Shown here piece after piece: positions 1 to 8,661 of a DNA stretch of 64,000 bases. Below the pieces are notes generated by a model that saw nothing but the letters and a program-made list of their open reading frames with translations, ran no database searches and was not told the DNA's origin. How positions within the stretch are numbered: position 1 is the stretch's first letter; each line of letters opens with the position of its first letter. Made by a program: the position numbers and the translations under genes. The DNA comes from Victivallales bacterium (GTDB lineage: Bacteria > Verrucomicrobiota > Lentisphaeria > Oligosphaerales > Oligosphaeraceae): the NCBI GenBank assembly GCA_017535315.1, contig JAFXUD010000054.1:1-64000 (forward strand), in the 5' to 3' direction.

Positions 1-192
1 CCGCGTAAGCGGCGGCAAGAGCATAGCCGTGGGTAGAGCGAAGCCGCGACAGCGGCGAAGCGAAACCCACGGTCAGATGCCCACCCCTGTCCCCGCGCGC
101 CTTGCCGCGTAGCGCAGCAAAGCGGCAAGGCGCATTCAGACCATCGACCAATGAAGGATAATGTCATCAGGAAACTCAAGTATATAATTTCC
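1..192 (-). repeat. Dispersed MITE-like element, copy A (truncated by window edge)
   Basis: This stretch, read on the minus strand, matches 21976-22259 and 52406-52758: it begins GGAAATTATATACTT, continues with TGAGTTTCCTGATGACATTA and then a GC-rich block of short palindromes (GCCGC...GCGGC). The other end lies outside the window. It starts directly after the T-tract of the tRNA-Lys terminator. No coding function is supported; the GC-rich part has chance ORFs only. Confidence 0.85.
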
Positions 193-200
193 AAATAAAA

Positions 201-236
201 AGCCCTCCGATTTTTGGAAGTCAAGATCGGAGGGCT
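201..236 (-). terminator. Intrinsic terminator of tRNA-Lys
   Basis: AGCCCTCCGAT at 201-211 pairs perfectly with ATCGGAGGGCT at 226-236. On the minus strand the stem is followed by TTTTATTT (193-200). It lies 14 nt downstream of the tRNA 3' end, so it should end the tRNA transcript. Confidence 0.85.
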
Positions 237-249
237 GTAATGGTAAAAA

Positions 250-325
250 TGGTGCCCCCGGGCGGATTCGAACCGTCGACCAACTGATTAAGAGTCAGCT
301 GCTCTACCGACTGAGCTACGGAGGC
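250..325 (-). tRNA. tRNA-Lys (anticodon CTT)
   Basis: The minus strand folds as a full cloverleaf. The acceptor GCCTCCG pairs with CGGGGGC; the D arm contains GCTCAGTCGGTAGAGC; the anticodon stem GCTGA/TCAGT encloses loop CTCTTAA, giving anticodon CTT (Lys, AAG codon); the T arm contains GGTTCGAATCC. The 3' CCA is encoded (250-252), with discriminator A at 253. Confidence 0.95.
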
Positions 326-430
326 TTTTCAAAAGACACATATTAATATACCCCCCAAAAAAGCATTTGCAAATAGAACCCTTCAAAAAAGCAAAGTTTA
401 TAGTTCAATTGCTTGGAAGAAACAACCTGC

Positions 431-526
431 AGACCTACCCTAGAAGACTTACCCTAGAAGACCTACCCCCTAGATGACTTAGAAGACCTAGTAGACTTAC
501 CCTAGAAGACCTACCCTAGAAGACCT
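431..526. repeat. Imperfect tandem repeat (about 14-15 bp unit ACCCTAGAAGACCT)
   Basis: The unit ACCCTAGAAGACCT recurs about six times with small indels between the tRNA gene and the 3' end of the ftsK-like gene. It has no open frame and no spacer structure, so it is a minisatellite-like tract and not a CRISPR. The rest of 326-548 is AT-rich with nothing recognisable. Confidence 0.8.
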
Positions 527-548
527 AAAAACAGCCCCCCATCCTCCC

Positions 549-2531
549 CTATTTCTGAAGCATTTTCTTTGCCTCTTCGAGGGTATCGGGGAAGATTTCG
601 CGTTTGCCATTGAGCTGGGGTCCCAGGATACCGTATTCCTTTTCCAATTTTTCAATGATGCCCGCTGATTTGTTATAGCCGATTTTGAGGCGTCGCTGCA
701 CATAGCTGATGGTGGCACGTCGGCTCTCCATAATCACCTCAAGGGCCTTGATTAGCAGAGCGTCCTCGGAGGAGACGTTCTCCTCTGCATCATTTTTGGC
801 GTCTTCACCTGTTCCCTGCGCTATCTCAGGATCAGTCTCGCTATTCTTGATGAACTCGAAACTGGTGGGCGCAGGCCCCTGAGCCGCCCAGAAATCCACC
901 ACGTCCTTGATCTCTTTGTCGGAGAGCATGGCTCCCTGGATGCGCTGCATCCCATCCGCCGATGGTGGTTTAAAAAGCATATCGCCCTTTCCCAGAAGGC
1001 TTTCCGCGCCCATCGTGTCCAGGATGGTTCTGGAGTCTATCTGCGAGGAGGTCTTGAAAGCGATACGCGTCGGGAAATTGGCCTTGATGGTTCCCGTAAT
1101 GATATCGACGCTGGGGCGCTGCGTCGCCACGATGGTGTGTATTCCGACGGCACGCGACTTGGCGGCCAGCCTGCTCAACTGCACCTCGACATCCTTTTTC
1201 GCGGTCAGCATGATATCCGCCATTTCGTCGATAATCAGCACGATAAAGGGCAATTGCGCGGGGATGGGGTTTCCCTCGTCATCCAGAACAGGTTCATCAG
1301 GCAGTTTTCTGGAGTTGAAGTCCTCTAGATTGCGGACATTGACCTTCGCCAGCATGGTATATCGTCTCTCCATCTCATAGACAAGCCAGCGCAGGGCTAT
1401 CATCACCAGATTGATGTCATTGATGACGGGAACCAACAGATGCGGCAACTTGTTGTACATCTGCATTTCAACCACTTTCGGGTCCACCAGCATCAGTTTC
1501 AGTTCCGAAGGCTTGAAGCGTGTGATGAGGGAGATGATGAAGGTATTCAGGCAGACAGACTTACCGCTGCCAGTGGCACCAGCCACAAGCAGATGCGGGG
1601 CACGAGCCAAATCAAGAATCACATCCCGCCCTTCGATATTGCGCCCCATCGCCAGAGGAAGCTGCGCCCTGCTTTGGCTCCAGGCGCGCCCGTTCAGTAG
1701 ATTGCCACACAGCACACCATCCGACACCTTGTTTGGAATTTCAATTCCCGCATAGACCTGCCCTGGCACGGGAGTCAGGACACGGAGGGATTCCGCAGCA
1801 AGTGCCAATGCAAAATCCTTTGAATAGCCGCTTATGCTGGTGACTTTCACGCCCATGGCAACATATATCTTGAATAGGGTAACCCGCGGCCCGCGGATGG
1901 CATCCCGCACATCGGCATCGATTTTGAAGCTATCCAAGCAGTCCTGAATCTTCCGCCGCACCTCCCGAATCTCCTCTTCATCGACTTTTGATGCTTCATC
2001 CTCAATATGATACAGCGTTATAGGCGGCAGCACATATTCACTGTCGTCCAGGTAATCGGCGAAATCACGAGCATCCGTCTCTTGGGGGGCCTCCTCTTTA
2101 ATGACGGCATCCTCAAATTCGAAAACCATCTGTCGCGCGTCGGCATTGGCCCCCGCCTTGCGGAGGGCGGCTCGCCTTGCGGCGTCAAGTTTTCGTTCTT
2201 CTCGGGCATTCAGTTTTTCCCCGAAGCGCGTCATCAGATCATCTGTAATCTTCTCGCGTCCTGGGGCTTGTTTGTTGGGCAACTGCGGTGGAGTGTCAGG
2301 AATGGGCATCTGCTCTGCGGGTACGACTTCCAGCATCAAAGCCTGGTCCTCCTCATCCACCACCACTCCCTTCTCTAGGGGAGGCTGTCCTCCGATGAAA
2401 CGCCACAGGGGACTTCGCACCCTTTCAAGGAAACGCAAACGAAGATATCGAAAAAACAACGATACCTCATGGCAAATCATGCCAAAAATCCCGTTTTCCT
2501 CTTGATTTATGCCATTCTCTTCCGTGAACAT
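549..2531 (-). CDS. ftsK: DNA translocase, FtsK/SpoIIIE family, without N-terminal membrane domain
   Basis: A 660-aa RecA-fold DNA pump expected to act in chromosome-dimer resolution or segregation at the septum. The alpha/beta motor is clear: Walker A GATGSGKS near residue 318, Walker B VLIIDEMADIM near 435, and the ATQRPSVDIITGTIKAN segment. The C-terminal 60 residues (about 595-655) form the winged-helix gamma domain that reads KOPS-type sites. Canonical FtsK carries four N-terminal transmembrane helices. Here residues 1-170 are charged, with only an amphipathic stretch near 18-48, and only 108 bp separate the start from the divergent gene at 2646, so a membrane domain has not simply been missed upstream. 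A second ATG at codon 18 is possible. There is no strong Shine-Dalgarno (SD) at either start. Confidence 0.9.
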   Translation of the reverse strand: MFTEENGINQEENGIFGMICHEVSLFFRYLRLRFLERVRSPLWRFIGGQPPLEKGVVVDEEDQALMLEVVPAEQMPIPDTPPQLPNKQAPGREKITDDLMTRFGEKLNAREERKLDAARRAALRKAGANADARQMVFEFEDAVIKEEAPQETDARDFADYLDDSEYVLPPITLYHIEDEASKVDEEEIREVRRKIQDCLDSFKIDADVRDAIRGPRVTLFKIYVAMGVKVTSISGYSKDFALALAAESLRVLTPVPGQVYAGIEIPNKVSDGVLCGNLLNGRAWSQSRAQLPLAMGRNIEGRDVILDLARAPHLLVAGATGSGKSVCLNTFIISLITRFKPSELKLMLVDPKVVEMQMYNKLPHLLVPVINDINLVMIALRWLVYEMERRYTMLAKVNVRNLEDFNSRKLPDEPVLDDEGNPIPAQLPFIVLIIDEMADIMLTAKKDVEVQLSRLAAKSRAVGIHTIVATQRPSVDIITGTIKANFPTRIAFKTSSQIDSRTILDTMGAESLLGKGDMLFKPPSADGMQRIQGAMLSDKEIKDVVDFWAAQGPAPTSFEFIKNSETDPEIAQGTGEDAKNDAEENVSSEDALLIKALEVIMESRRATISYVQRRLKIGYNKSAGIIEKLEKEYGILGPQLNGKREIFPDTLEEAKKMLQK

Positions 2532-2553
2532 TAAAAATTTGTGAGCAACTGTT

Positions 2554-2581
2554 TTGTTTTTTCCCTATTTCATACTATAGT
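2554..2581 (+). promoter_or_regulatory. Possible promoter of the LRV-like gene
   Basis: TTGTTT (2554-2559), a 16-bp spacer and TATAGT (2576-2581) lie in the AT-rich region between the divergent ftsK-like and LRV-like genes, about 65 nt before the ATG at 2646. Assigned by consensus only. Confidence 0.35.
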
Positions 2582-2645
2582 TTAATATAACCCTTTTTTA
2601 CCATCTTGCGAGAGGTAAAGGAGATTTTGTAGAGATTATTTGAAA

Positions 2646-4166
2646 ATGGCCGAATGCGATACATTGATAAATGAAATTGAGACGGATGTGCAGGGGGCGT
2701 TGAAAAAGCACCGCAGCGGCGACATCCAGCCGCAGACTCTGCGCACCCTCGCGGCAGGAGAACGCACCCCCTCCCTCTCTCTGTTTCTCGCCTCCTATCC
2801 TGACACGCCAAGCCGTATCTTGGAAGAGCTCTTTGAACAGGAGGATAAACCAGAAGTCCTTGTGGCACTGGCAGACAACCCGCGCACGCCCAAAACCATC
2901 ATCCAGCAGCTTGCAAAACATGACAATCCCGATGTCAGGCGCGGTGTCGCATCCAGCAAATCCATCAGCCCACAGTCGGCCCTCATCCTCTGCGACGACC
3001 CCGATGCAACCATACGGGCAGCCCTTGCGGCAAACACTGAAATCACCATGCGTGTCCAGATGACACTCAGCGACGACGTCGTCCCATTTGTCCGCTCCTC
3101 GCTAATCCAGCAAGGGGCCAGACTTGACTCCGAGGCGCTGGAAAAGCTGGCGGACGATGTCGATCCGACTGTCCAGGCAAGTGCGCTCCTCTCCCAGCAC
3201 CTCTCTGTGGAGACGATGCTGCAATGGGCAGATATGGACGAGCATTTCCCGCAGCGCATCCTTCTTATGCGCAAGACATTGCCAGACAAGGTACTGGAAT
3301 CGCTCTGCTTCAGCTCCAGGCCCGACATTCAAAAAGAGGCTGTAGCCCGAAAGACCCTGACCTTGGACGAAATGCTGGGGTTCTCAAAACGCGGCGACGA
3401 AGAGGTGCGCCTGAAAATCGCATCCCTGCCCAATCTGCCTGACATTGTGCAGATTGAACTGGCAAAGGATTCCAGCAAGGTGGTGCGCCTTGCTTTGGCG
3501 AAATGTCCAATTCTTTGCAAGGAAGCTGCACAGGCCCTGACGGCTGAGCAGGACGATGAGCTGGTCGTGGCGGTCGCCTCCAACATGAATGTCCCGATGG
3601 AGGCGTTGCTCAATCTGGCAGGCACAGGAAACAAACAGGTGCTGAAAAGCCTGGCGGCGCACCAATGCCCCCAGGAGATACTGGACATCATCTACGCCTC
3701 GAATGACGACGATGTCCTCTACCACCTTGCCTATAATGACGTGATACCCTACGGGATGCCATCAGATTTGCTGGTTCGGTTGGCTGAGCATCCTTTGCCA
3801 ACCCTTCGCAAGCTGGCGGCCTCCTGCCCCGAGCTACCGTTGTATTTAATGTCGCGCCTTGCCAGGGACGACAATTCCATGGTCAGGCAGGCGATTGCCA
3901 GCAATGAAAAGGCTTCGCCCTCTGCCTTGGAGCTGCTATCGGAGGACAGCAACGCAAAAGTCCGTGCAGCAGCCACTGAAACCCTTTCCCTGCAGGCGGA
4001 ACAGGTGGAGGCAGTACAACCACCGCCGCCAGCAGAGAACAATGACACTGTCTCCCAGGAAGAAGAGAACAACTCGAATGCCGACGAGGAGCCAGAAAGC
4101 GACTCTGGCACGGAATCGCTTTTCAAACGCTTCCTGAAACACGTCAAGCCCCGCAAAAAACAATAA
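2646..4166 (+). CDS. LRV/HEAT-like helical repeat protein with acidic C-terminal tail
   Basis: About 506 aa, cytoplasmic (no signal peptide or membrane segment). Residues 40-440 are repeats of about 24 aa with pattern ALADNPRTPKTIIQQLAKHD followed by NPDVRR, the signature of leucine-rich-repeat-variant (LRV) or HEAT-like solenoids, which usually act as protein-binding scaffolds. The cysteine cluster of the Fe-S-type LRV protein is not evident. After residue 440 comes a Pro/Glu/Asp/Asn-rich linker and a basic end (FLKHVKPRKKQ). ATG at 2646 is chosen over TTG at 2640; AAAGGAG at 2617-2623 is rather far from both. It may be co-transcribed with the two small genes that follow. Partner unknown. 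Confidence 0.8.
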   Translation: MAECDTLINEIETDVQGALKKHRSGDIQPQTLRTLAAGERTPSLSLFLASYPDTPSRILEELFEQEDKPEVLVALADNPRTPKTIIQQLAKHDNPDVRRGVASSKSISPQSALILCDDPDATIRAALAANTEITMRVQMTLSDDVVPFVRSSLIQQGARLDSEALEKLADDVDPTVQASALLSQHLSVETMLQWADMDEHFPQRILLMRKTLPDKVLESLCFSSRPDIQKEAVARKTLTLDEMLGFSKRGDEEVRLKIASLPNLPDIVQIELAKDSSKVVRLALAKCPILCKEAAQALTAEQDDELVVAVASNMNVPMEALLNLAGTGNKQVLKSLAAHQCPQEILDIIYASNDDDVLYHLAYNDVIPYGMPSDLLVRLAEHPLPTLRKLAASCPELPLYLMSRLARDDNSMVRQAIASNEKASPSALELLSEDSNAKVRAAATETLSLQAEQVEAVQPPPPAENNDTVSQEEENNSNADEEPESDSGTESLFKRFLKHVKPRKKQ

Positions 4167-4212
4167 TTAACAAATAACATTATTAAACGCCTGAATACAG
4201 GAGCAAAGAAAC

Positions 4213-4557
4213 ATGGCAAAGACACCGATCTCAACAGTGCCGCTCTCCTTTATGGAGATTGTTATGCGCGCCGATGCGGAAACCATCAAGGCCGCATACG
4301 AGGCAAGAGTCAAAGTTGACGGTCTTCTGGCAGAACGCGAAGCAGCATACAGGCGCATCGCCGAACTAGAGAACCAGGTGGACCAGATCATGGGAGAACC
4401 AGGGCTTTTCACCTTCCCAGAGCCTCCTCTGCCCGTCGCTGGTTTCACATCCAAGGCCCAGCCGCCCAAGAAGCCAGTGCCGCCTAAACCAGCACCGACC
4501 AAGCCCGCAGCCGCCGACAAACCAGCCGAGACACCTGAAGCCAAGGGAAACAACTGA
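4213..4557 (+). CDS. Small unknown protein with coiled-coil and Pro/Lys/Ala tail
   Basis: 114 aa, not assigned to a family. The N-terminal half is helical (AYEARVKVDGLLAEREAAYR...IAELENQVDQIM), then FPEPPLPVA, then a low-complexity P/K/A tail. It resembles the N-terminal part of the next protein (4587-5015): both have D.LL..REA..-R..E.E....I followed by FP.PP.LP. That suggests a tandem duplication. It lies between the LRV-like gene and the UbiA-family gene in one orientation with short gaps. No signal peptide or membrane segment. Confidence 0.7.
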   Translation: MAKTPISTVPLSFMEIVMRADAETIKAAYEARVKVDGLLAEREAAYRRIAELENQVDQIMGEPGLFTFPEPPLPVAGFTSKAQPPKKPVPPKPAPTKPAAADKPAETPEAKGNN

Positions 4558-4586
4558 CTGTTTTCCGATGATGGTTCATTGACTTG

Positions 4587-5015
4587 ATGCGCGCAAACGT
4601 ATCCATAGAGGTCATTGACCTGCTGCACCAGCGCGAAGCAGAGTTCATCCGCGTATGGGAGTGTGAACAGAAGATTAGGGAGATATTGCCTGATTTTCCA
4701 TTCCCTGACCCGCCAGACCTGCCCTCACGCCACAAAAAGGTCAAACCTGCGGCAAAGAAGACGCCGCAAACAGAGGCCCCTCCTGCCTCCCAGGCAAGTG
4801 CTGCCATCAGGCGGCTTGTCCCAAGGGAGGAAAACGCCTACCGCCTCACATTCCTCTATAACAACGAGCTTCAAACCAGTTTCCAGATGGACAGAGAGCT
4901 GGTGCGCATGCTTGTCAATGTCAAGACCACCGACTTCTCCATCGTCTCCGTAGAAACCGTTCTCTTCCAGGATGCCGAGCACTGGAAAACCATTGAAACC
5001 CTCTACAAGCCATAG
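4587..5015 (+). CDS. Small unknown protein, related to the upstream small protein
   Basis: 142 aa. Residues 5-50 (VIDLLHQREAEFIRVWECEQ, then FPFPDPPDLP) parallel residues 30-75 of the preceding small protein. A Lys/Ala/Pro linker joins this to a C-terminal domain of about 60 residues (AYRLTFLYNNELQTSFQMDR...FSIVSVETVLFQD) with no relative in the neighbour. ATG 4587 is preferred to in-frame TTG 4584; no clear ribosome-binding site. The stop is 2 nt before the UbiA-family start, indicating co-transcription. Function unknown. Confidence 0.7.
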   Translation: MRANVSIEVIDLLHQREAEFIRVWECEQKIREILPDFPFPDPPDLPSRHKKVKPAAKKTPQTEAPPASQASAAIRRLVPREENAYRLTFLYNNELQTSFQMDRELVRMLVNVKTTDFSIVSVETVLFQDAEHWKTIETLYKP

Positions 5016-5017
5016 TT

Positions 5018-6004
5018 ATGTTGATCTCAAAAACAACCAAATACGGCAAGAAAAAAACCTTTGCCAGACGTTTTGCCGACAGTGAGCTAGGTTATTTTTT
5101 CAGGAGGCACATCCTCCCCTGGATGAGGCTTATCCGCCTCCCGAATGTCCTGACGGCCTTTGGAGATTCCCTGGGCGGTGCCTGCATAGCCGCGGCCCTG
5201 AACGGCATCGAACTCTCCTTCTGGTCTGTCCTGGATGTCTGCTTCTGCTCCACCGTCCTGTACATCTTCGGGATGATCCAGAACGACTGGTGCGACTTGC
5301 CAGAGGATACTCGGCTGCGTCCTGAACGCCCACTGCCCAATCACGACATGCCAGTTGCAGCGGCGGCGCTTGTCGCCATCGCCTGTGCCTTTGTCGCCTT
5401 GACCCTGGCCGCCCTGACAGGCCGTACCACGTTTATATTGGCCCTGCTCCTGGTGGTAGCCATCAGCGCCTACAATTTCAAGTTGAAGCACAACTTGGCA
5501 AGCGGCTCCGTCTGCATGGGGCTCTGCCGCTGCCTGAACATGATGTTGGGTGTCAGTCTGGTGGCCTTCACGCCCGCCATCATCCTGCCGTTGCTCGGCA
5601 TTACCATCTACATCGGCGCCGTAACCTGGCTTGCGGACGGTGAGAACCGCAAACACATCCCCACGCGTGCCGTCTTCATCCCATCCATCGCGCTAGGCGT
5701 GAGCTGGTTGATTACGCTGTTTTTCATTCCTGGCAAGGCGTTATGGCCTGCATTCCTGCCATCGCTGCTCTGCATAGCCATAGCCGTGTTTTTTGCCTTC
5801 TGGTCCGCGAAGAAAATCTACAACCGCTCTGTCCAGCCCGTCATGATGCGTCGATTCATCGGACTCCTCATCACCCTGCTCATCCCCTGGCAGACCGCCT
5901 GGATACTGTTTGGCGCCACCAGCCATATCCTGCTGGTGCTTGCCCTTGCTGTTATCACCTGGCTGCTCATAAAACTATTCAGCAAATGGATTGCCCAAAG
6001 TTAA
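5018..6004 (+). CDS. UbiA-family prenyltransferase (polytopic membrane protein)
   Basis: 328 aa with seven to nine hydrophobic helices after a basic N-terminus. The UbiA signature is present: N-D-W-C-D-L-P-E-D-T near residue 88 (NDxxD-type, Mg-diphosphate binding), followed by RPERPLPN, the arrangement found in the branch of the family typified by EboC-like and related enzymes. A second Asp-containing motif (TWLADGENRKH near 205) fits the second metal site. Members transfer prenyl groups to aromatic or other acceptors; the substrate cannot be read here. No quinone-biosynthesis neighbour is visible. The gene begins 2 nt after the upstream unknown gene and ends 12 nt before recN. Confidence 0.8.
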   Translation: MLISKTTKYGKKKTFARRFADSELGYFFRRHILPWMRLIRLPNVLTAFGDSLGGACIAAALNGIELSFWSVLDVCFCSTVLYIFGMIQNDWCDLPEDTRLRPERPLPNHDMPVAAAALVAIACAFVALTLAALTGRTTFILALLLVVAISAYNFKLKHNLASGSVCMGLCRCLNMMLGVSLVAFTPAIILPLLGITIYIGAVTWLADGENRKHIPTRAVFIPSIALGVSWLITLFFIPGKALWPAFLPSLLCIAIAVFFAFWSAKKIYNRSVQPVMMRRFIGLLITLLIPWQTAWILFGATSHILLVLALAVITWLLIKLFSKWIAQS

Positions 6005-6016
6005 CGGAAAAACACT

Positions 6017-7690
6017 GTGCTAGAAAACCTGCACATACGCAACCTCGCCCTTGTCACAGAGCTTGACATTGACTTCGGGGAGGGGCTGAACACCATCACA
6101 GGTGAAACAGGCGCTGGTAAATCGCTGATTATCGGGGCGGTCCAGCTTCTGGCGGGCGGGCGGGCCACACCTGCCTCCATTCGGAAAGGCGCCAAATCTT
6201 GCGAGGCCGCAGGCGTCATTCGCCTGGGAAAGCCGTTTGACGCGCTTTTGAAGACCATTGATTCCATGCTGGAGGAGGCGGGCATCCCTCCATGCGAAGA
6301 ACGCAGGCTGCTGTTGCGGCGCGTCATCACGGAAAGCGGCAGCCGTGCATACGTCAACGGCTCCATGGTAACGGCAAGTTTTCTGAAGACTCTCTGCGAC
6401 AATCTCATTGACCTGCACGGTCCACATGACAACCAGACGCTGTTGTTCCCGAACAGACAAATGGCCCTTCTGGATACTTACGCGGGATTGCTGCCACAAG
6501 TGAAGGAGGTTCACCAACTCCATACGGAACTGGCAGCCGTGCAGGCGGAACGCGAGGCTCTCAAGGCGGAGGGGCTCACTCCTGAAGAAGCAGATCTACT
6601 GGAATACCAGCTCCGCGAAATCGACCAGGCGGAACTCGTCCCTGAAGAGGAGGAAGAGCTTTTCCAGAAATACAAGCTCGCCTCCAATTCAAGACATCTC
6701 ATCGAAGTGGCGGCAGCCGCCGCGCAGGCCATCAGTGAGAATGAGAACTCCATCGCCGACCAGCTTGGGACACAGCTCCGCAACCTGCGCGAACTGGAAC
6801 AGCTGGACCCCAACCACGGGGCTGCACTGGTCACGCAGCTAGAGGAGACGGTTGAAAATGTCCGTGACCTTGGTCAGCAGATCGCCGATTACGCAGAGAA
6901 CCTGGATATTGACCAGGAGGAGCTCCAAAGGATGGAAAACCGCCTCGACCTGCTTCAGAAACTGAAGCGCAAATACGGTCCCACCCTTTCCGACGTCTTG
7001 GAAACGGCAGAACGTATCCGCACGCGCCTTGCCAACATCCGTGGTCGCGCGGGCAAGCTGGAGGAACTGGTTCAGAAAGAGATGGAACTAAAGCAACTTT
7101 TTGAAAAACACTGCGGAAAGCTTTCACAGGAGAGGCGAAAAATCTCGCCCAAACTCGCAAAGGCCATTGAGGAGAAACTCCATAATCTTGGTTTCCTTCG
7201 CGCCGCATTTGCCATTTCCATTAAAGAGGCCTCCCCTGGTCCAAATGGCACAGACGCGGTTGAGTTTGACTTCGCGGCCAATGTCGGCGAAGAGATGCAG
7301 CCCCTTCGGCAGGTCGCCAGCAGCGGCGAAATCGCGCGCGTCATGCTGGCGATCAAAACAGTGCTGAGCGATGCCGACAGTATCCCCATCATGATATTCG
7401 ATGAAATCGACGCCAATGTCGGCGGTCGCGTGGCCGTCACGGTCGCGCAGGAACTGAAGGCAGTCGGGCAAAAGCACCAGGTCTTCAGCATTACCCATCT
7501 GCCACAGATCGCTGCCGCTGGCGAACAGCACTACCTGGTCGCCAAAAGCGTGGCGGACGAACGAACGACCACAACCATGAAACGCCTGGAGGGCGAGGGA
7601 CGCCTTCAGGAAATAGTGCGTATGCTAGGAGCCGACAAGGATTCGCCTGCGGCACTGGCGCACGCCAAAGAACTACTGAACATGAAATGA
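6017..7690 (+). CDS. recN: DNA repair protein RecN
   Basis: 557 aa, the usual length for RecN, an SMC-like ATPase of double-strand-break repair. The N-terminal head has Walker A GETGAGKS (residues 29-36). Two long coiled-coil arms occupy roughly 150-370. The C-terminal head has the ABC signature SSGEIARVMLAIK and Walker B IMIFDEIDANVGGRV, then ITHLPQIAAAG (H-loop). Translation starts at GTG 6017, which places MLENLHIRNLALV at the N-terminus as in other RecN proteins. The SD is weak. It follows the UbiA-family gene closely and is followed after 16 nt by a TPR lipoprotein gene. Confidence 0.95.
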   Translation: MLENLHIRNLALVTELDIDFGEGLNTITGETGAGKSLIIGAVQLLAGGRATPASIRKGAKSCEAAGVIRLGKPFDALLKTIDSMLEEAGIPPCEERRLLLRRVITESGSRAYVNGSMVTASFLKTLCDNLIDLHGPHDNQTLLFPNRQMALLDTYAGLLPQVKEVHQLHTELAAVQAEREALKAEGLTPEEADLLEYQLREIDQAELVPEEEEELFQKYKLASNSRHLIEVAAAAAQAISENENSIADQLGTQLRNLRELEQLDPNHGAALVTQLEETVENVRDLGQQIADYAENLDIDQEELQRMENRLDLLQKLKRKYGPTLSDVLETAERIRTRLANIRGRAGKLEELVQKEMELKQLFEKHCGKLSQERRKISPKLAKAIEEKLHNLGFLRAAFAISIKEASPGPNGTDAVEFDFAANVGEEMQPLRQVASSGEIARVMLAIKTVLSDADSIPIMIFDEIDANVGGRVAVTVAQELKAVGQKHQVFSITHLPQIAAAGEQHYLVAKSVADERTTTTMKRLEGEGRLQEIVRMLGADKDSPAALAHAKELLNMK

Positions 7691-7706
7691 CAGGGAGGGT
7701 TGAATT

Positions 7707-8627
7707 ATGAAAAATTGGCTGTTTTTACTTTGCGGAATGGCATTGTTCTGGTACGGATGCGGACTGGGAGATGCCCAGAAAACCATGAAACTCGCCACTG
7801 AGGCGGCGGCAAAGCAGGATTGGAAAACCGTCAGGGAACTCTCTGAGAAAAGGATTCATTCCGTTCCGACAGACAAGGATGCCGCCGTGTTGCTTGCGCT
7901 TGCCCTCTTCCATACGGAATCAGATAAGCCTGCCTCAATCGACCGTGCCATCAACTGTATGCGCCAGGTGCTCACCAATGAGAATCAACGCTATGATCTT
8001 TATTTCATCTATGGCTGGATTCTCTTGAACACGGGGCATTTCCAGGAGGCGCGCATCCCTCTTCAGACGGCCTACGAGCTGCATTTGAAGGACCCGCACA
8101 ACATCGGTCAGGATGCACAGGGACTGGTCAAATACGCGCTTGGACGCTGCTGCATGATGAATGGCCTCTACAAGGATGCCTTGAAGTATTATGAGCAGGC
8201 AACCAAAAGCACAGATTTCAATGACTGGAGCACCCTGTACAATGACATCGCCTTCTGTCATATATGCCAGAGGGATTACGGCAATGCGATGAATGCATTG
8301 AAAACCGCCCTTGAGAAAAACAACCTCTCCAAGCAAAAGGCGGAAAAGGAGCTTTTGAAGAATCCCGACGCCCCGCTCTACGAGAATCCGTATGAATACA
8401 TCCTTTTCCTGAACACCGCAGTCGTCACCGATTATCTCTCCTTCCCCCAATACAACCCGACCAATGCAGCGGCCTTTAGCGCCATCCGCCAAGCCTGGTA
8501 CAATAGTGCGGAAAGCATGGTCGCCGCAGCGGCAAAGGCATCGCCAAACGCCAGTCAGCAGCAGGAACTGAACAACCTTCAACGAAAGATCAACCTCCGC
8601 AAGGCGGCCTTGGCTGGGACAAAATAG
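7707..8627 (+). CDS. TPR-repeat lipoprotein
   Basis: 306 aa. The N-terminus MKNWLFLLCGMALFWYGC is a lipoprotein signal with a candidate lipid-attachment Cys near residue 18, so membrane anchoring is inferred. The mature part is built of tetratricopeptide-like helical pairs (for example AINCMRQVLTNENQRYDLYF and ALKYYEQATKSTDFNDWSTL), which mediate protein-protein contacts. GGAGGG precedes the ATG at good spacing. It sits between recN and dnaG in the same orientation. Its partner is unknown. Confidence 0.8.
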   Translation: MKNWLFLLCGMALFWYGCGLGDAQKTMKLATEAAAKQDWKTVRELSEKRIHSVPTDKDAAVLLALALFHTESDKPASIDRAINCMRQVLTNENQRYDLYFIYGWILLNTGHFQEARIPLQTAYELHLKDPHNIGQDAQGLVKYALGRCCMMNGLYKDALKYYEQATKSTDFNDWSTLYNDIAFCHICQRDYGNAMNALKTALEKNNLSKQKAEKELLKNPDAPLYENPYEYILFLNTAVVTDYLSFPQYNPTNAAAFSAIRQAWYNSAESMVAAAAKASPNASQQQELNNLQRKINLRKAALAGTK

Positions 8628-8661
8628 CCTCTGCCATGCAAGCATAGAAGAGAGGCCATTC

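Noticed and set aside
431-526. Tandem repeat as a possible CRISPR array
   Set aside because: Units are short, imperfect and adjacent, without spacers or cas genes.
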